Assembly: GCA_964500675.1 (NCBI GenBank)
Contig: CAZCNY010000004.1
Coordinates: 124,001-188,000, forward strand
Direction: 5' to 3'
DNA from: CAMLJR01 sp964500675
Lineage (GTDB): Bacteria > Pseudomonadota > Gammaproteobacteria > Pseudomonadales > CAMLJR01
DNA: 64,000 bases
Shown here: in pieces, positions 7,845 through 16,895 of the stretch
How positions within the stretch are numbered: position 1 is the first letter of the stretch
How the letters are laid out: each line of letters starts with the position of its first letter
The notes under the pieces: generated by a model
Told to the model about the DNA's origin: nothing
Databases searched by the model: none
The model's input: the letters and a program-made list of their open reading frames with translations, nothing else
Translations under genes and position numbers: made by a program

Positions 7845-10391
7845 ATGCACACGCCGCTGACATCGCCGCGCATCGCCGTATTTTTCGGCGGCCCCTCGTC
7901 AGAAAAAGATATTTCGCTCGATAGCTGCCGCACCTTCGTCGATGCCGTGCGCGGCGGCATACCCGACGAACATTTGCGCGTGTTTTTTCTTTCCGAAACG
8001 CTGGCGCCGTATCGCATTAGCATCGACTGGCTGTACTCGAATACGATCGGCGATTTTTGGCCCGTCTTTGACGACAACAAATCCGATAACACTTACTCGC
8101 GCGGCGTGCTCACGCCGATGCCGAATATTCCCGCATGCGTACGCGATGTCGATGCGATCTGCTGTTTCGTGCACGGCGTATTCGGCGAAGACGGCGGCCT
8201 TGCGCAGATTTGCGAAGACGCGGGCCGCAATGCCTATTTGGGCTCCAAACCTGTGCCGCTCGATCTGACGTTTTCGAAATCGAAAACGCATCGCTGGTAT
8301 GTACAGCACGGCTACACTGTGGCGAAGCAGATCGCCGTCGAAGCCAGCGATGCGATCGACCACATCGATATTTCCGCGCTGACGAAAAACAATCCAGCGG
8401 TGGTCGTAAAACCGGCGCGCGGCGGCTCGTCCGATGGCGTCTCGATCGTCACCGCACCCGATCTGCCGCACGCGATTGCGATTGCACGCGAATTTTCCAG
8501 CGATGTCGTGATCGAGGAACTGATTCGAGGCCTCGAATTTTCTGTCGTCGCCATTCAAGATATCGATGACGCGATCATCGTGTTCGAACCGACCGCCGTG
8601 ATTCCGCAAGTGCCGGTCGGCGCCACGCACGACACACCGTTCTACACACGCCTGCAAAAATACATGCCGGGCTCGGGCGCGCGACACTGCACACCGCTGC
8701 CTGTCCCGGCGGAATTGATCGAACAAATTCGCGCCCAGGCGCAGCAAATTTTTCGCGAAGCCGAATTGCGCGATTGGGCGCGCCTCGACGGTTTCATTCG
8801 CAATGTCGATGATTCCAATAATGGGGAAATCGTCTGGAGCGAAATCAACGGCATTCCCGGTTACGGCGTCGACGGCTTTTTATTTCAGCAAGCGGCGATC
8901 GCGGGCTTCAGTCAACGCGCAATTTCGTTGCTGCTGCTCGAGCGCTGCTTGAACCGCGAAGGAAAATCGCTCGCGGCGCAGGCACTGCAATCCGCACCGA
9001 AACGCAATCTCGCCGTGCTCGGCGGCGGCGCATCGTCGGAGCGCGCGGTGTCGCGCATGAGCTGGCTCAACGTCATCCATAAATTATCGGTGTCGGGTAA
9101 CAATCGCGTTGCACGTATTTTTGTTGACACACATGGTCACTATTTCGACGTGTCTGCATTTATTTCTCTACAGCACACAGTCGAAGAAATCGAAGAGCTG
9201 ATCGCCGACCCCAGCGATTATTTACGCGCAAGCGCGCTATGGCAGCAGCGCTCCGCAACATTTTCGGCATGGCTGCGCGAACGCATCGATACCGATAATT
9301 TTGCGCCGCGCGAAACCACACTGGAAAAACTTAAAGACTCAGCAGATTTTATTTTCATCGCATTGCACGGCGGTTTCGGCGAAGACGGCACATTGCAAGC
9401 GGAACTCGATCGTCTCGGCATGCCGTATAACGGCTCGGGCGCGGAGACCTCGAAGCTGTGCATGAATAAAAGCCGAACTGCACTCGCACTCACCGCACTC
9501 GACATCCCGGGTTTTCGCGCACCGATTCAAACCCACGTACCTGTCGCCGGCATCGTGCAGGAATTGCACGACAACGGCGTCGACGCGCGCGCATTGTCAC
9601 GCGTGCTCGACGGCGTTCGCGCGGGTAATTTCGCCGCCGTGCGCAACGACCCCGCCTTCGCAACGATTCGCCGCACCGTGCAAGCACGCGCCGCAGCGTG
9701 GGCGCAGCTCGTGAAATCGCCGGGCGGTCTGGTATTGAAACCTGCAGCCGATGGTTGTTCGAGCGGCGTGCTCGTCACGCGCGAGCCGTACAACGACTTG
9801 CCGATTTATTTACTCGCGGTGTTCGCTGGCATCGAGTTTATTCCGCGCGTCGAACTCGCCACTGGTGGTGCCGGCAAGGACAACGATTTCGCGCTGCGCA
9901 TGCCAGCCGAGCCGATGCAGGATTTGCTACTCGAAGAAAACATCCCGCACCACTACGGCCGCAGTGCGTGTATCGAAATGACCGTCGCCGTGTTCGGCAC
10001 GCGCGGCGAAATTATTTCGCTGCTGCCTTCGGAAACACCGTCGGATTTTTCGGGCCTCACTGTCGAAGAAAAATTCTGCAAGGGCATCGGCCGCAATCTC
10101 ACACCGCCGCCGATACTGACACAGCAGCAGATCGACAGCATTCGCGAACGCATCGCACACTACGCCAACGCAATCGGCATCGAAGGTTACGCGCGCATCG
10201 ACGTGTTTTACATTCCGCCGAAAGACGAATTGATTTTGATCGAGGTGAACTCACTGCCGGGCCTGTCGATGGCGACCGTGACGTTCACGCAAGCCGCTGT
10301 CACACCCGAATTCAAAATGCGGCCGAGCGAGTTTCTGGAAGCGGTGGTGGAGCTTGGCGAGAAACGCATGGAGCAGCGTACCTCAAGGTAA
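7845..10391 (+). CDS. Tandem D-alanine-D-alanine ligase-like fusion (two ATP-grasp units)
   Basis: The 848-residue protein contains two complete Ddl-like modules in one frame. Module 1 (about 8-370) has FFGGPSSEKDIS, HGVFGEDG, KPARGGSSDGVS and WSEINGIPGYG. Module 2 (about 385-848) has VLGGGASSERAVS, HGGFGEDG, KPAADGCSSGV and EVNSLPGLSM. Both keep the serine-glutamate loop and the metal-binding E-x-N. Ordinary Ddl is about 300-370 residues and acts as a dimer to make D-Ala-D-Ala for peptidoglycan. This may be an internal pseudo-dimer, or the halves may have different substrates. AGAGGTAA precedes ATG 7845. It follows hldE by 63 bp on the same strand. Substrate is not predictable; another D-amino acid or depsipeptide ligase is equally possible. 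Confidence 0.85.
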   Translation: MHTPLTSPRIAVFFGGPSSEKDISLDSCRTFVDAVRGGIPDEHLRVFFLSETLAPYRISIDWLYSNTIGDFWPVFDDNKSDNTYSRGVLTPMPNIPACVRDVDAICCFVHGVFGEDGGLAQICEDAGRNAYLGSKPVPLDLTFSKSKTHRWYVQHGYTVAKQIAVEASDAIDHIDISALTKNNPAVVVKPARGGSSDGVSIVTAPDLPHAIAIAREFSSDVVIEELIRGLEFSVVAIQDIDDAIIVFEPTAVIPQVPVGATHDTPFYTRLQKYMPGSGARHCTPLPVPAELIEQIRAQAQQIFREAELRDWARLDGFIRNVDDSNNGEIVWSEINGIPGYGVDGFLFQQAAIAGFSQRAISLLLLERCLNREGKSLAAQALQSAPKRNLAVLGGGASSERAVSRMSWLNVIHKLSVSGNNRVARIFVDTHGHYFDVSAFISLQHTVEEIEELIADPSDYLRASALWQQRSATFSAWLRERIDTDNFAPRETTLEKLKDSADFIFIALHGGFGEDGTLQAELDRLGMPYNGSGAETSKLCMNKSRTALALTALDIPGFRAPIQTHVPVAGIVQELHDNGVDARALSRVLDGVRAGNFAAVRNDPAFATIRRTVQARAAAWAQLVKSPGGLVLKPAADGCSSGVLVTREPYNDLPIYLLAVFAGIEFIPRVELATGGAGKDNDFALRMPAEPMQDLLLEENIPHHYGRSACIEMTVAVFGTRGEIISLLPSETPSDFSGLTVEEKFCKGIGRNLTPPPILTQQQIDSIRERIAHYANAIGIEGYARIDVFYIPPKDELILIEVNSLPGLSMATVTFTQAAVTPEFKMRPSEFLEAVVELGEKRMEQRTSR

Positions 10392-10430
10392 GTGTTAAAT
10401 GCCGGGCCAAGCGCGCATGAGTATCGCTGA

Positions 10431-11021
10431 ACAATCCGTATCGCTTGGCAATGTTCCGTAAGCGAAGCCGCCTTCGCACGCGCCTACCCTCTCGATACGG
10501 TGCAATTCATCGTATGTCTGGTGGGCTCCGCCGCGTTCAAAAAAGCATGGGCTCTGGCATTGGGCTGCGCTTTGCTACTCGGTTGGGCTGTTGTCCGCTG
10601 CCTGTGACCGTGGTTTTCTCCGAACGACTTTGTTCTGATGTTTATTCTGATTTCAGCAGCACTGGCGGCGACCAATCGGCTGATATCCGGGTTGGGGCAA
10701 GCCGTCAATTCGCATTACACGATGTACTCGCTGACATTTATCGCTGTGCTTTTTTTCGAGTACGGCGAGCTGCCAAAAGGCGGTGCCAAGCAGCTGACGG
10801 TATTTGCCGTATTAGCTTGCACTGCCTGGTCTTATGGGGCCTATAGCTGGTATAAAGCTGCGCCGGATCGGAACAGCTGTTTGAATAGCATAAGCAAATT
10901 GCACAGCTTACCTGACGGTAGCTTTACCGATATTGCCGATCACGCCAAACATGTTAAAACTTCCGAGCAGACGCTACAAGCGTGCAAAAAATTGGGAATA
11001 TATGTTCCACCAGAAAAATAA
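10431..11021 (+). pseudogene. Decayed C-terminal copy of the neighbouring polytopic membrane protein
   Basis: Translating the frame ending at 11021 gives FIVCLVGSAAFKKAW, then ALLLGWAVVRCL, a TGA stop (10603-10605) and FILISAALAATNRL, ending KKLGIYVPPEK. This parallels the C-terminal 190 residues of the protein at 11153-12418 (LSLLGSAAFEPAF, VLLIGWLTVRR, FVLISAAMTTSNRL, KQLGIYVPPRE). The N-terminal half is absent and the in-frame stop interrupts a matched region. It is therefore a truncated, decayed duplicate. An ATG at 10638 could still express the last 127 residues, but there is no clear reason to think it does. Confidence 0.8.
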
Positions 11022-11152
11022 AGCCGCGACAGGCCGCAGTTCTGGATTTCGCGTAAGTCGCCAGTATGGTGCAATGCAAAACAAGGCCAACCTTAGCAAA
11101 TCGCATCGTGTTACAGTTTTATAGAAACCACCTCAGCCATAATTAAGCACAT

Positions 11153-12418
11153 ATGAAACGACACATTAAAAAAAATCCGACACGACCTGTCAGCACGCTT
11201 GCATTTCCCACAATTTGGCTTTTATACGCCGTTTTTGCCATATGCTATTATCGTTATCTTTGGCACCATGTCGAAAACTTCCCTCGCTCCGACGACTTTC
11301 GCGCCGTATTGGATGCCCTAATCCTGTGGCGTGAAAACAAATCAGTCTCGAATTTTTTCGCAATTTTATTTTCTCAATATAACGAACACAAAATATTGAT
11401 CGTCAGACTCGTTTCGATTCTTGTCTATGAGCTGGAAGGCTCGGTTAACTTCCAGCACTTGACGCTGATTGGCAATCTTTTCTTTATCTCTATCCCGCTC
11501 GCTTTTTTGGTTGATCGAAAGTTACCCGCTTATTTTTATCTGGCAATTTTTCCGCTGTTTTTTTCCGCCACGACCTACGGTAGTTCATACTGGGCGATGA
11601 CATCGCTTTCCAATCTTCCAGTTGTTTGGTTTGCGTGCTGGGCTGTGCAATTTGCCTTTCACCCATCGCGCCGCTTGAATTGGGCGGCGCTGGTGCTGGC
11701 ATTTCTAGCAACATTTTCGCAGGGTAACGGGATAGCTGTACTGCTTCTGCTAACCGCGTACGCGTTTTTTCGCTGGGACAGCGCGCTGAAAATTGGCTAT
11801 CTGCTCACCTTCGTCGGCGCCACCGCGCTGTTCTTTTTTAACTGGCACCGACCGCCCAATCCCAGTCTCGCTATGGCACTAAGCCAGCCGTTGGCGGCGC
11901 TTAAGTTTTTCCTGAGCTTGCTGGGCTCGGCTGCCTTTGAACCCGCGTTCGCGATTCCGCTGGCCGCAGTGTTGTTAATCGGTTGGCTGACGGTACGACG
12001 TATGCGTCCCATGCTTGGCGCTAACGACATTATTGTCTTGTTTGTTCTGATTTCCGCCGCCATGACAACGTCGAATCGATTGGTCTTTCCCAACTCCGCG
12101 ACGGCCTCAAAATACAGTATTTATTCGCTGCTATTTATCGCCGTGCTCATATGCGAGCTAGGCTGCACGATTCAACAGAAGAAAAAGCAATGCCTGGTAT
12201 TTTTGCTGCTGGCGGGACTGTCGTTAACGTACTGCGGCTACAGTTGGCATAGGACCGCACAAGAACGAACCCAATTTTTAGCGCGTATGGGTCATCTGCG
12301 GCTCAAATCCGATGGCACTTTTGTTTCGATGTACGATCTGGGTTGGTATATCGAAAGCTCGACGAAAACGCTGAAGCGCAGTAAGCAGCTCGGAATATAT
12401 GTGCCGCCTCGAGAATAG
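11153..12418 (+). CDS. Polytopic inner-membrane protein, possible GT-C-type glycosyltransferase
   Basis: The 421-residue protein has a short basic N-terminus and about ten hydrophobic helices. The first loop after helix 1 contains NFPRSDDF (about residues 43-50) and later FSQYNEHKI. Acidic pairs in the first extracytoplasmic loop are typical of GT-C enzymes that use polyprenyl-phosphate sugars, but I do not recognise the exact family. A partly decayed relative lies directly upstream, so the locus arose by tandem duplication. The nearby DprE1/DprE2/UbiA genes would supply a polyprenyl-phospho-pentose, which makes a link attractive though unproved. O-antigen polymerase-like or other envelope membrane functions are alternatives. 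Confidence 0.6.
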   Translation: MKRHIKKNPTRPVSTLAFPTIWLLYAVFAICYYRYLWHHVENFPRSDDFRAVLDALILWRENKSVSNFFAILFSQYNEHKILIVRLVSILVYELEGSVNFQHLTLIGNLFFISIPLAFLVDRKLPAYFYLAIFPLFFSATTYGSSYWAMTSLSNLPVVWFACWAVQFAFHPSRRLNWAALVLAFLATFSQGNGIAVLLLLTAYAFFRWDSALKIGYLLTFVGATALFFFNWHRPPNPSLAMALSQPLAALKFFLSLLGSAAFEPAFAIPLAAVLLIGWLTVRRMRPMLGANDIIVLFVLISAAMTTSNRLVFPNSATASKYSIYSLLFIAVLICELGCTIQQKKKQCLVFLLLAGLSLTYCGYSWHRTAQERTQFLARMGHLRLKSDGTFVSMYDLGWYIESSTKTLKRSKQLGIYVPPRE

Positions 12419-12486
12419 CGTAACGCATTGACGCAAACTTGCGTCGAGGAAGAAGTTTACTTAGTTGAGATCCAGCCGCGCGCCAC

Positions 12487-14160
12487 TTATCGCGAGCTTT
12501 GCCACGCGCGAGCGAGAATCGCCGAAAATTCGGTTCCGCTTGGCAGCGTGCCATACGCAAACCCGCCTTCGCGATCGAGCCGGGCCGCGATAAATGCCTC
12601 GGCGTTTGCGGCTGGCGAATGCTGTAACATCAAACTCGCTTGCAAGGCGAGCGCAAATGTTTCGACCAACTGCCGCGCTTGATTTTCCAATTGCTCCGGT
12701 TGTGCAAGCAATGTTTTGATTTTTCCGAGCGCGTGTGCAATGCGTTTATCCTGCGCGGCATCGCCGATTTCTTCGAACAATAAACTCAACGCCTCCGGTT
12801 CGCGCTTGATCGCGCGCAGCACATCGAGGCAGATGACATTGCCAGAGCCCTCCCAAATACTGTTGAGCGGCGCTTCGCGATATAAACGCGGCAGCATGGA
12901 TTCTTCGACGTAACCAGAGCCGCCCAAGCACTCCATCGCTTCGTAAACTAAATTCGGTGTGCGTTTGTTCACCCAATACTTGCCGATCGCGACGACAACG
13001 CGCGCAAACAGCGCCGCGCTTTCATCGTTGGCGGCTTCGTCGTAGGCGCGTGCGATACGCAACATCAACAGCAGCGCGGCTTCCGCTTCGAGCGCCATAT
13101 CGGCCAGCACATTCTGCATGAGCGACTGCTCGATCAGACGTTTGCCGAATGCGCGGCGATACGTCGCGTGATGCGCGGCTTGCACGAATGCCTGACGCAT
13201 CAAGCCCGCCGCCGCCAGACAGGTATCGAGCCGCGTGTGATGCACCATATCGATAATGGTTTTGACACCGTGACCTTCGGCACCGACACGCTGCGCAAAC
13301 GTACTGTTGTATTCAATTTCGGACGAAGCATTCGAGCGATTGCCGAGCTTGTCTTTGAGGCGCTGAATAAAAAAATGATTGCGCGTGCCATCGGGTTGCC
13401 AGCGCGGCACCAGAAAGCAGGTGAGACCTTGTGCGGTTTGCGCGAGTGTTAAAAACGCATCGCACATCGGCGCCGAACAAAACCATTTGTGGCCTGTGAG
13501 GCGATATTCGTTCTCGGATATTTTTTGCGCGCGCGTCGTGTTCGCACGCACATCGGAGCCGCCTTGCTTTTCCGTCATCGCCATGCCGATGGTCAAACCA
13601 TTTTTTTCCGCCATCGGCAGCATGCGCGCATCGTAGTGATTGGCGAGAATTTTCGGCAGCCACTGTTCGGCGAGTGTTGGTTCGTTGCGCAGCGCAGGAA
13701 CCGCCGCATAGGTCATCGTGATCGGACAGCACACACCGGCTTCGATTTGTACGAGCAGATATTCGAGCGCCGCATGCGCGACGTGGCCGCCGTGATTATC
13801 CGTGGTCCACGCCAGCGCGTGAATACCGGCCTCGATACCCGCGCGCATCAGATGGTGATACGAGGGATGAAATTCGACTTCGTCGATGCGTTGACCGAAG
13901 CGATCGAAAGTTTTCAACACGGGCGCATGGCGATTCGCCAGATCGCCGTGCTGCAAATTTTCCGCGCTACCCATTTGCGCGCCGAACGCGCGAATTTTTT
14001 CGTTTGCCCACGCCGCGCCTTCGCGCGCAATGGTTTCGACAAGCGCACGATCGGTATCGAACAAATTGTAATTTTCGAGCGGCGGCGGTTGATTGGTAAC
14101 GCTGTGCGTCGGCAATTCGGTGTGCGGTGAGCGCGGGGTAATCAAAGGTGCGTCAGCCAT
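12487..14160 (-). CDS. aidB: AidB-type acyl-CoA dehydrogenase family protein
   Basis: The 557-residue flavoprotein resembles E. coli AidB over its whole length: THSVTNQPPPLENYNLF at the N-terminus, then CPITMTYAAVPAL, MTEKQGGSDVRANTTRA, GHKWFCSAPMCDAF, KDKLGNRSNASSEIEY and LYREAPLNSIWEGSGN. AidB binds FAD and DNA and is induced in the adaptive response to alkylation. Its true substrate is uncertain, and some homologues act as ordinary branched-chain acyl-CoA dehydrogenases. AAGGAG sits about 7 bp before ATG 14160. The gene is monocistronic here, convergent with the membrane protein gene and divergent from the haem-motif protein. I saw no Ada-type box in the leader. Confidence 0.88.
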   Translation of the reverse strand: MADAPLITPRSPHTELPTHSVTNQPPPLENYNLFDTDRALVETIAREGAAWANEKIRAFGAQMGSAENLQHGDLANRHAPVLKTFDRFGQRIDEVEFHPSYHHLMRAGIEAGIHALAWTTDNHGGHVAHAALEYLLVQIEAGVCCPITMTYAAVPALRNEPTLAEQWLPKILANHYDARMLPMAEKNGLTIGMAMTEKQGGSDVRANTTRAQKISENEYRLTGHKWFCSAPMCDAFLTLAQTAQGLTCFLVPRWQPDGTRNHFFIQRLKDKLGNRSNASSEIEYNSTFAQRVGAEGHGVKTIIDMVHHTRLDTCLAAAGLMRQAFVQAAHHATYRRAFGKRLIEQSLMQNVLADMALEAEAALLLMLRIARAYDEAANDESAALFARVVVAIGKYWVNKRTPNLVYEAMECLGGSGYVEESMLPRLYREAPLNSIWEGSGNVICLDVLRAIKREPEALSLLFEEIGDAAQDKRIAHALGKIKTLLAQPEQLENQARQLVETFALALQASLMLQHSPAANAEAFIAARLDREGGFAYGTLPSGTEFSAILARAWQSSR

Positions 14161-14391
14161 GGTCTGCTCCTTGCGCCGAGCGGCGCTATATCAGATTTCC
14201 TAATTTTGTCGCCTATAGGTTATCGCGAAATAACTTCTTACTTTAGTGGAAATTACCGCACGATTTCATAGCCTTCATAAGCTGCTTCGTCAAAGGGGCA
14301 TGGATTTAAAAATGTTAACTGCCGTGATCGAGTGATACATGCAGCCGACATGGTGTTTTACCGCTTTTTCTTATCTCAAAGGGATATTTTC

Positions 14392-15984
14392 ATGGACATG
14401 CAAAAACTGTATTTATTACTAAGAACGGCAGCACTATCGACAGCGCTGAGTTGCGCCATCGCGCCGATGGCTATCGCGGCAGAACACACAACTCCGGCAA
14501 CTGCTCCCGGTACGAGCGATCCGCTCTGCCCAGCTTTTGGCTGGAGCGAGGGTTTGCAGGCATTCCTTGCGCCCGACGCCACCGTTCCAACAACCGAACC
14601 GAATTCAGATTGCGCTTTCCACGAATGGTCGTGGGAAGCTTTCACGTGGGCGACCGCAATGGACGCTAATGGCGTACCGCGCTTTCTGACGCTGCCGACA
14701 CCCGACGATCTGGTGAGCCCTCCTCCTGCGTTAAAGAAAGGTGAGGTGCGCCGCTTGCGCCTCGGTGCTCGCTCGCTGAAACCCCACAGTAACGCCAACA
14801 ATCCCGAAGTAGCCGGCGCTATTGTCGAGGCCGATGGCAATATGCTGGTGGCGCCCAACGGCTATCCCGTGCTGGCCTCGGTGCATATGAATCCATCGTA
14901 TTTTGCGAGCGCAAAAAACAACCTGATGAAAAACGGCGGTTACCAGAAAAATCCGAATCAGGATGACTATTTTCATATTGGAGCCGCGGTCATCAAAGCG
15001 ACGTGGCTGCGCCTCGATAAGGGCGAATCCGCGCCGGCCGGCAGCTATACGACAACCGCTGACGTACCCGTGCTAACGATCGATAACAGCACACACCGCG
15101 TGGTTACCACCGGCAAATTCGTGACGACGACAGTTGCGCTGCTGGGTTTGCATGTCGTGGGCGTGACCAACGGTCACCCTGAATTTTTGTGGGGTACCTT
15201 TGAACACAACTTGAATAGCCCGCGCGTACCGGATAATCAATTCAGCACCTCGGGCAGTTCGGCAACGGGCTACACACTGTATAAAGCCGGCACATCGTAT
15301 GCGAATGCGAATATTCCAAATCAGAGCCCACCGACGACAGTAATTTTCGATGAAAAAACTCAAAAATTTTCTCCCGCAACCAATGCTGTTTTGGAGAATA
15401 AAACCGGCGGAGAAAATAATTCGCCGCAAGGACCAGCCAATATTGCCAATCTCAATACATCCGCGCATGATTTTTTTGCGAGTACCAAAGGCCTTCAACC
15501 CGGCGAACGATTATTTGCCAATTACGATTTGATCGGCACCGTGTGGATGAAACCGAATACCTATGTCACGTCGACGCCAAACTGGCAGAATCTCAACCAG
15601 GCGAATGCGGTCGGATCGGTGAGTCTCGCCAACAGCACGGCGGAAACCTTCCAACAGGAGGCCACTAACGCCGTGCCCCCGCAAAATTTGCAAAACTGCT
15701 TTGCCTGCCACAATCCGCAAGTGTTCGCGCCCGGTCAGCCGCAACTGCAATCGCGCCGGATTGCCATCAGCCACGTGCTCGCCGTCGGTACAGCGTACGC
15801 GGTGCCAAACGTGATGCCGATTTGTCAGGATGTCAATGCCGGACCGATTTGGAATGACAATGACGCTAAAAACAAATGTCCGAAAGTGTGCGAACATTCT
15901 GCCGCTTCGACTTGGAACGGCCAGTGGAAAACAACGGTTCCGGGACAGATGTCGGTATGCGGCTGTTGCGGCAATAACGATTAA
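14392..15984 (+). CDS. Secreted protein with a single c-type haem motif, family not recognised
   Basis: The 530-residue protein starts at ATG 14392, supported by AAAGGGA eight bases upstream; the 20 extra codons in the open frame are not needed. A signal peptide ends around AIAAEH (about residue 32). One CxxCH motif (NCFACHN, C436-x-x-C439-H440) lies in the last fifth, and the C-terminus ends in a short Cys-rich tail (CGCCGNND). Several further cysteines lie between. The single CxxCH suggests covalent haem attachment in the periplasm, hence an electron-transfer or oxidoreductase role. The large N-terminal region carries no motif I can name. It appears monocistronic and ends 26 bp before a perfect hairpin. 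Confidence 0.75.
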   Translation: MDMQKLYLLLRTAALSTALSCAIAPMAIAAEHTTPATAPGTSDPLCPAFGWSEGLQAFLAPDATVPTTEPNSDCAFHEWSWEAFTWATAMDANGVPRFLTLPTPDDLVSPPPALKKGEVRRLRLGARSLKPHSNANNPEVAGAIVEADGNMLVAPNGYPVLASVHMNPSYFASAKNNLMKNGGYQKNPNQDDYFHIGAAVIKATWLRLDKGESAPAGSYTTTADVPVLTIDNSTHRVVTTGKFVTTTVALLGLHVVGVTNGHPEFLWGTFEHNLNSPRVPDNQFSTSGSSATGYTLYKAGTSYANANIPNQSPPTTVIFDEKTQKFSPATNAVLENKTGGENNSPQGPANIANLNTSAHDFFASTKGLQPGERLFANYDLIGTVWMKPNTYVTSTPNWQNLNQANAVGSVSLANSTAETFQQEATNAVPPQNLQNCFACHNPQVFAPGQPQLQSRRIAISHVLAVGTAYAVPNVMPICQDVNAGPIWNDNDAKNKCPKVCEHSAASTWNGQWKTTVPGQMSVCGCCGNND

Positions 15985-16009
15985 CGGTATCGATAAATAA
16001 ATGAAAAAC

Positions 16010-16046
16010 GCGGATTCAACTCAGCGCACTTCCGAGTTGAATCCGC
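16010..16046 (-). terminator. Perfect 13-bp hairpin between convergent genes (copy 1 of a repeated element)
   Basis: The arms GCGGATTCAACTC (16010-16022) and GAGTTGAATCCGC (16034-16046) pair perfectly around an 11-nt loop. It is equidistant (about 25 bp) from the stops of the converging genes. On the minus strand the stem is followed by CG and five T, so it could terminate that strand. The same arms recur at 20624-20660. Confidence 0.7.
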
Positions 16047-16071
16047 AGCGCTGTCCAGAGCAAAGACACCG

Positions 16072-16584
16072 CTATGGATTCAAAAGCGATTCCCACCAAT
16101 TGAGCGGCGCGCCGGTTTCAGGATCGTACACGTTGCCGTATGACCACTGCGCAACGCCGAATTTCGAAATCGCGGCATCAAATGCGCGCTCGATGTCGCT
16201 GAAACCAACGGCCACGTGAATACTGTAAACGAGCGCGCGCGGCGTTTGCACGTCGAGTGCGCCGTCGAGTTTTTCCACTGCCGGTGTGAGCTCCTCGGCG
16301 AGAGCGGCAATTCCATCGCGGCCAACCACGCGCACGGCGAGCTGACCGCTGCGCTCGCGCACGCGAAAGCGGCCCGGATTGTTGCTGAGCATTTCAATCT
16401 GATCGCCACATGCGACACCGGTGACAAATAGCGGTGAATGCAACAAACGGTAAACATTTTTTCCGGGCTCGGCCAATGCGCGCACTTTCTCAAGCACGGG
16501 TTGGCCGTTGGGATGGATACCCGCGAGCAAACTCAATTCGACGCTGCCTGGACTGGCGTGAGTGGTGTCAGATTGCATACCCAT
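16072..16584 (-). CDS. DUF4265-like protein of unknown function
   Basis: The product is about 170 residues, acidic, with no membrane segment or signal peptide. The N-terminal half (YRLLHSPLFVTGVACGDQIEML, then FRVRERSGQLAVRV; each abbreviated from a longer match) recalls DUF4265 proteins, but I am not certain. The start is taken as ATG 16584 because TAGGGA lies at ideal distance. A longer frame begins at ATG 16602, inside a 16-bp tandem array. That array runs upstream of the gene and its last unit supplies the Shine-Dalgarno. The gene ends near a hairpin and converges on the haem-motif gene. Confidence 0.7.
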   Translation of the reverse strand: MGMQSDTTHASPGSVELSLLAGIHPNGQPVLEKVRALAEPGKNVYRLLHSPLFVTGVACGDQIEMLSNNPGRFRVRERSGQLAVRVVGRDGIAALAEELTPAVEKLDGALDVQTPRALVYSIHVAVGFSDIERAFDAAISKFGVAQWSYGNVYDPETGAPLNWWESLLNP

Positions 16585-16895
16585 TGTCCCTACTAACGAC
16601 ATGACCTACCAACGAAATGACCTACCAACGAAATGACCTACCAACGAAATGACCTACCGACGAAATGACCTACTCATGAAATCGTCTACCGGTGAAAGGA
16701 TCCATCAATTAAACATGCATAACTGAATTCGATTAATAGTCGCGCTGCACATTTTCGCGGCATTTTGCATAGGGTGTTTTCGCTATTGCAATTGGCCTGA
16801 TACACTTTGCCTGGAAATGCCACTTACCTCCAAATACAATACCTCCAGAAAACGCAGCGCACCTAGAAAATACAACAAATAGCACAGGCGGCATC
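16585..16895. other. 311-bp divergent intergenic region between the DUF4265-like gene and yciA
   Basis: It holds the 16-bp repeat array and then AT-richer sequence up to yciA. Between about 16813 and 16880 there are looser copies of a cctcca/cctaga-type motif followed by A-rich stretches, which look like worn repeats. No convincing -35/-10 pair or small gene is seen. Confidence 0.6.
16589..16700. repeat. 16-bp tandem repeat array, seven units, abutting a start codon
   Basis: Units of 16 bp start at 16589, 16605, 16621, 16637, 16653, 16669 and 16685. Units 2-4 are identical (cctaccaacgaaatga), unit 5 differs by one base, and the outer units are more diverged. Read on the minus strand, each unit ends in GGTAGG or a variant, and the last one places TAGGGA just before ATG 16584. 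There are no unique spacers, so it is not a CRISPR array. Confidence 0.95.

Noticed and set aside
10445..10846. 133-codon plus-strand frame after the tandem Ddl gene
   Set aside because: It reads a wrong frame of the decayed membrane-protein copy; the homologous frame is the one ending at 11021.
16589..16700. Possible CRISPR array
   Set aside because: The 16-bp units are contiguous with no spacers and no cas genes are nearby.
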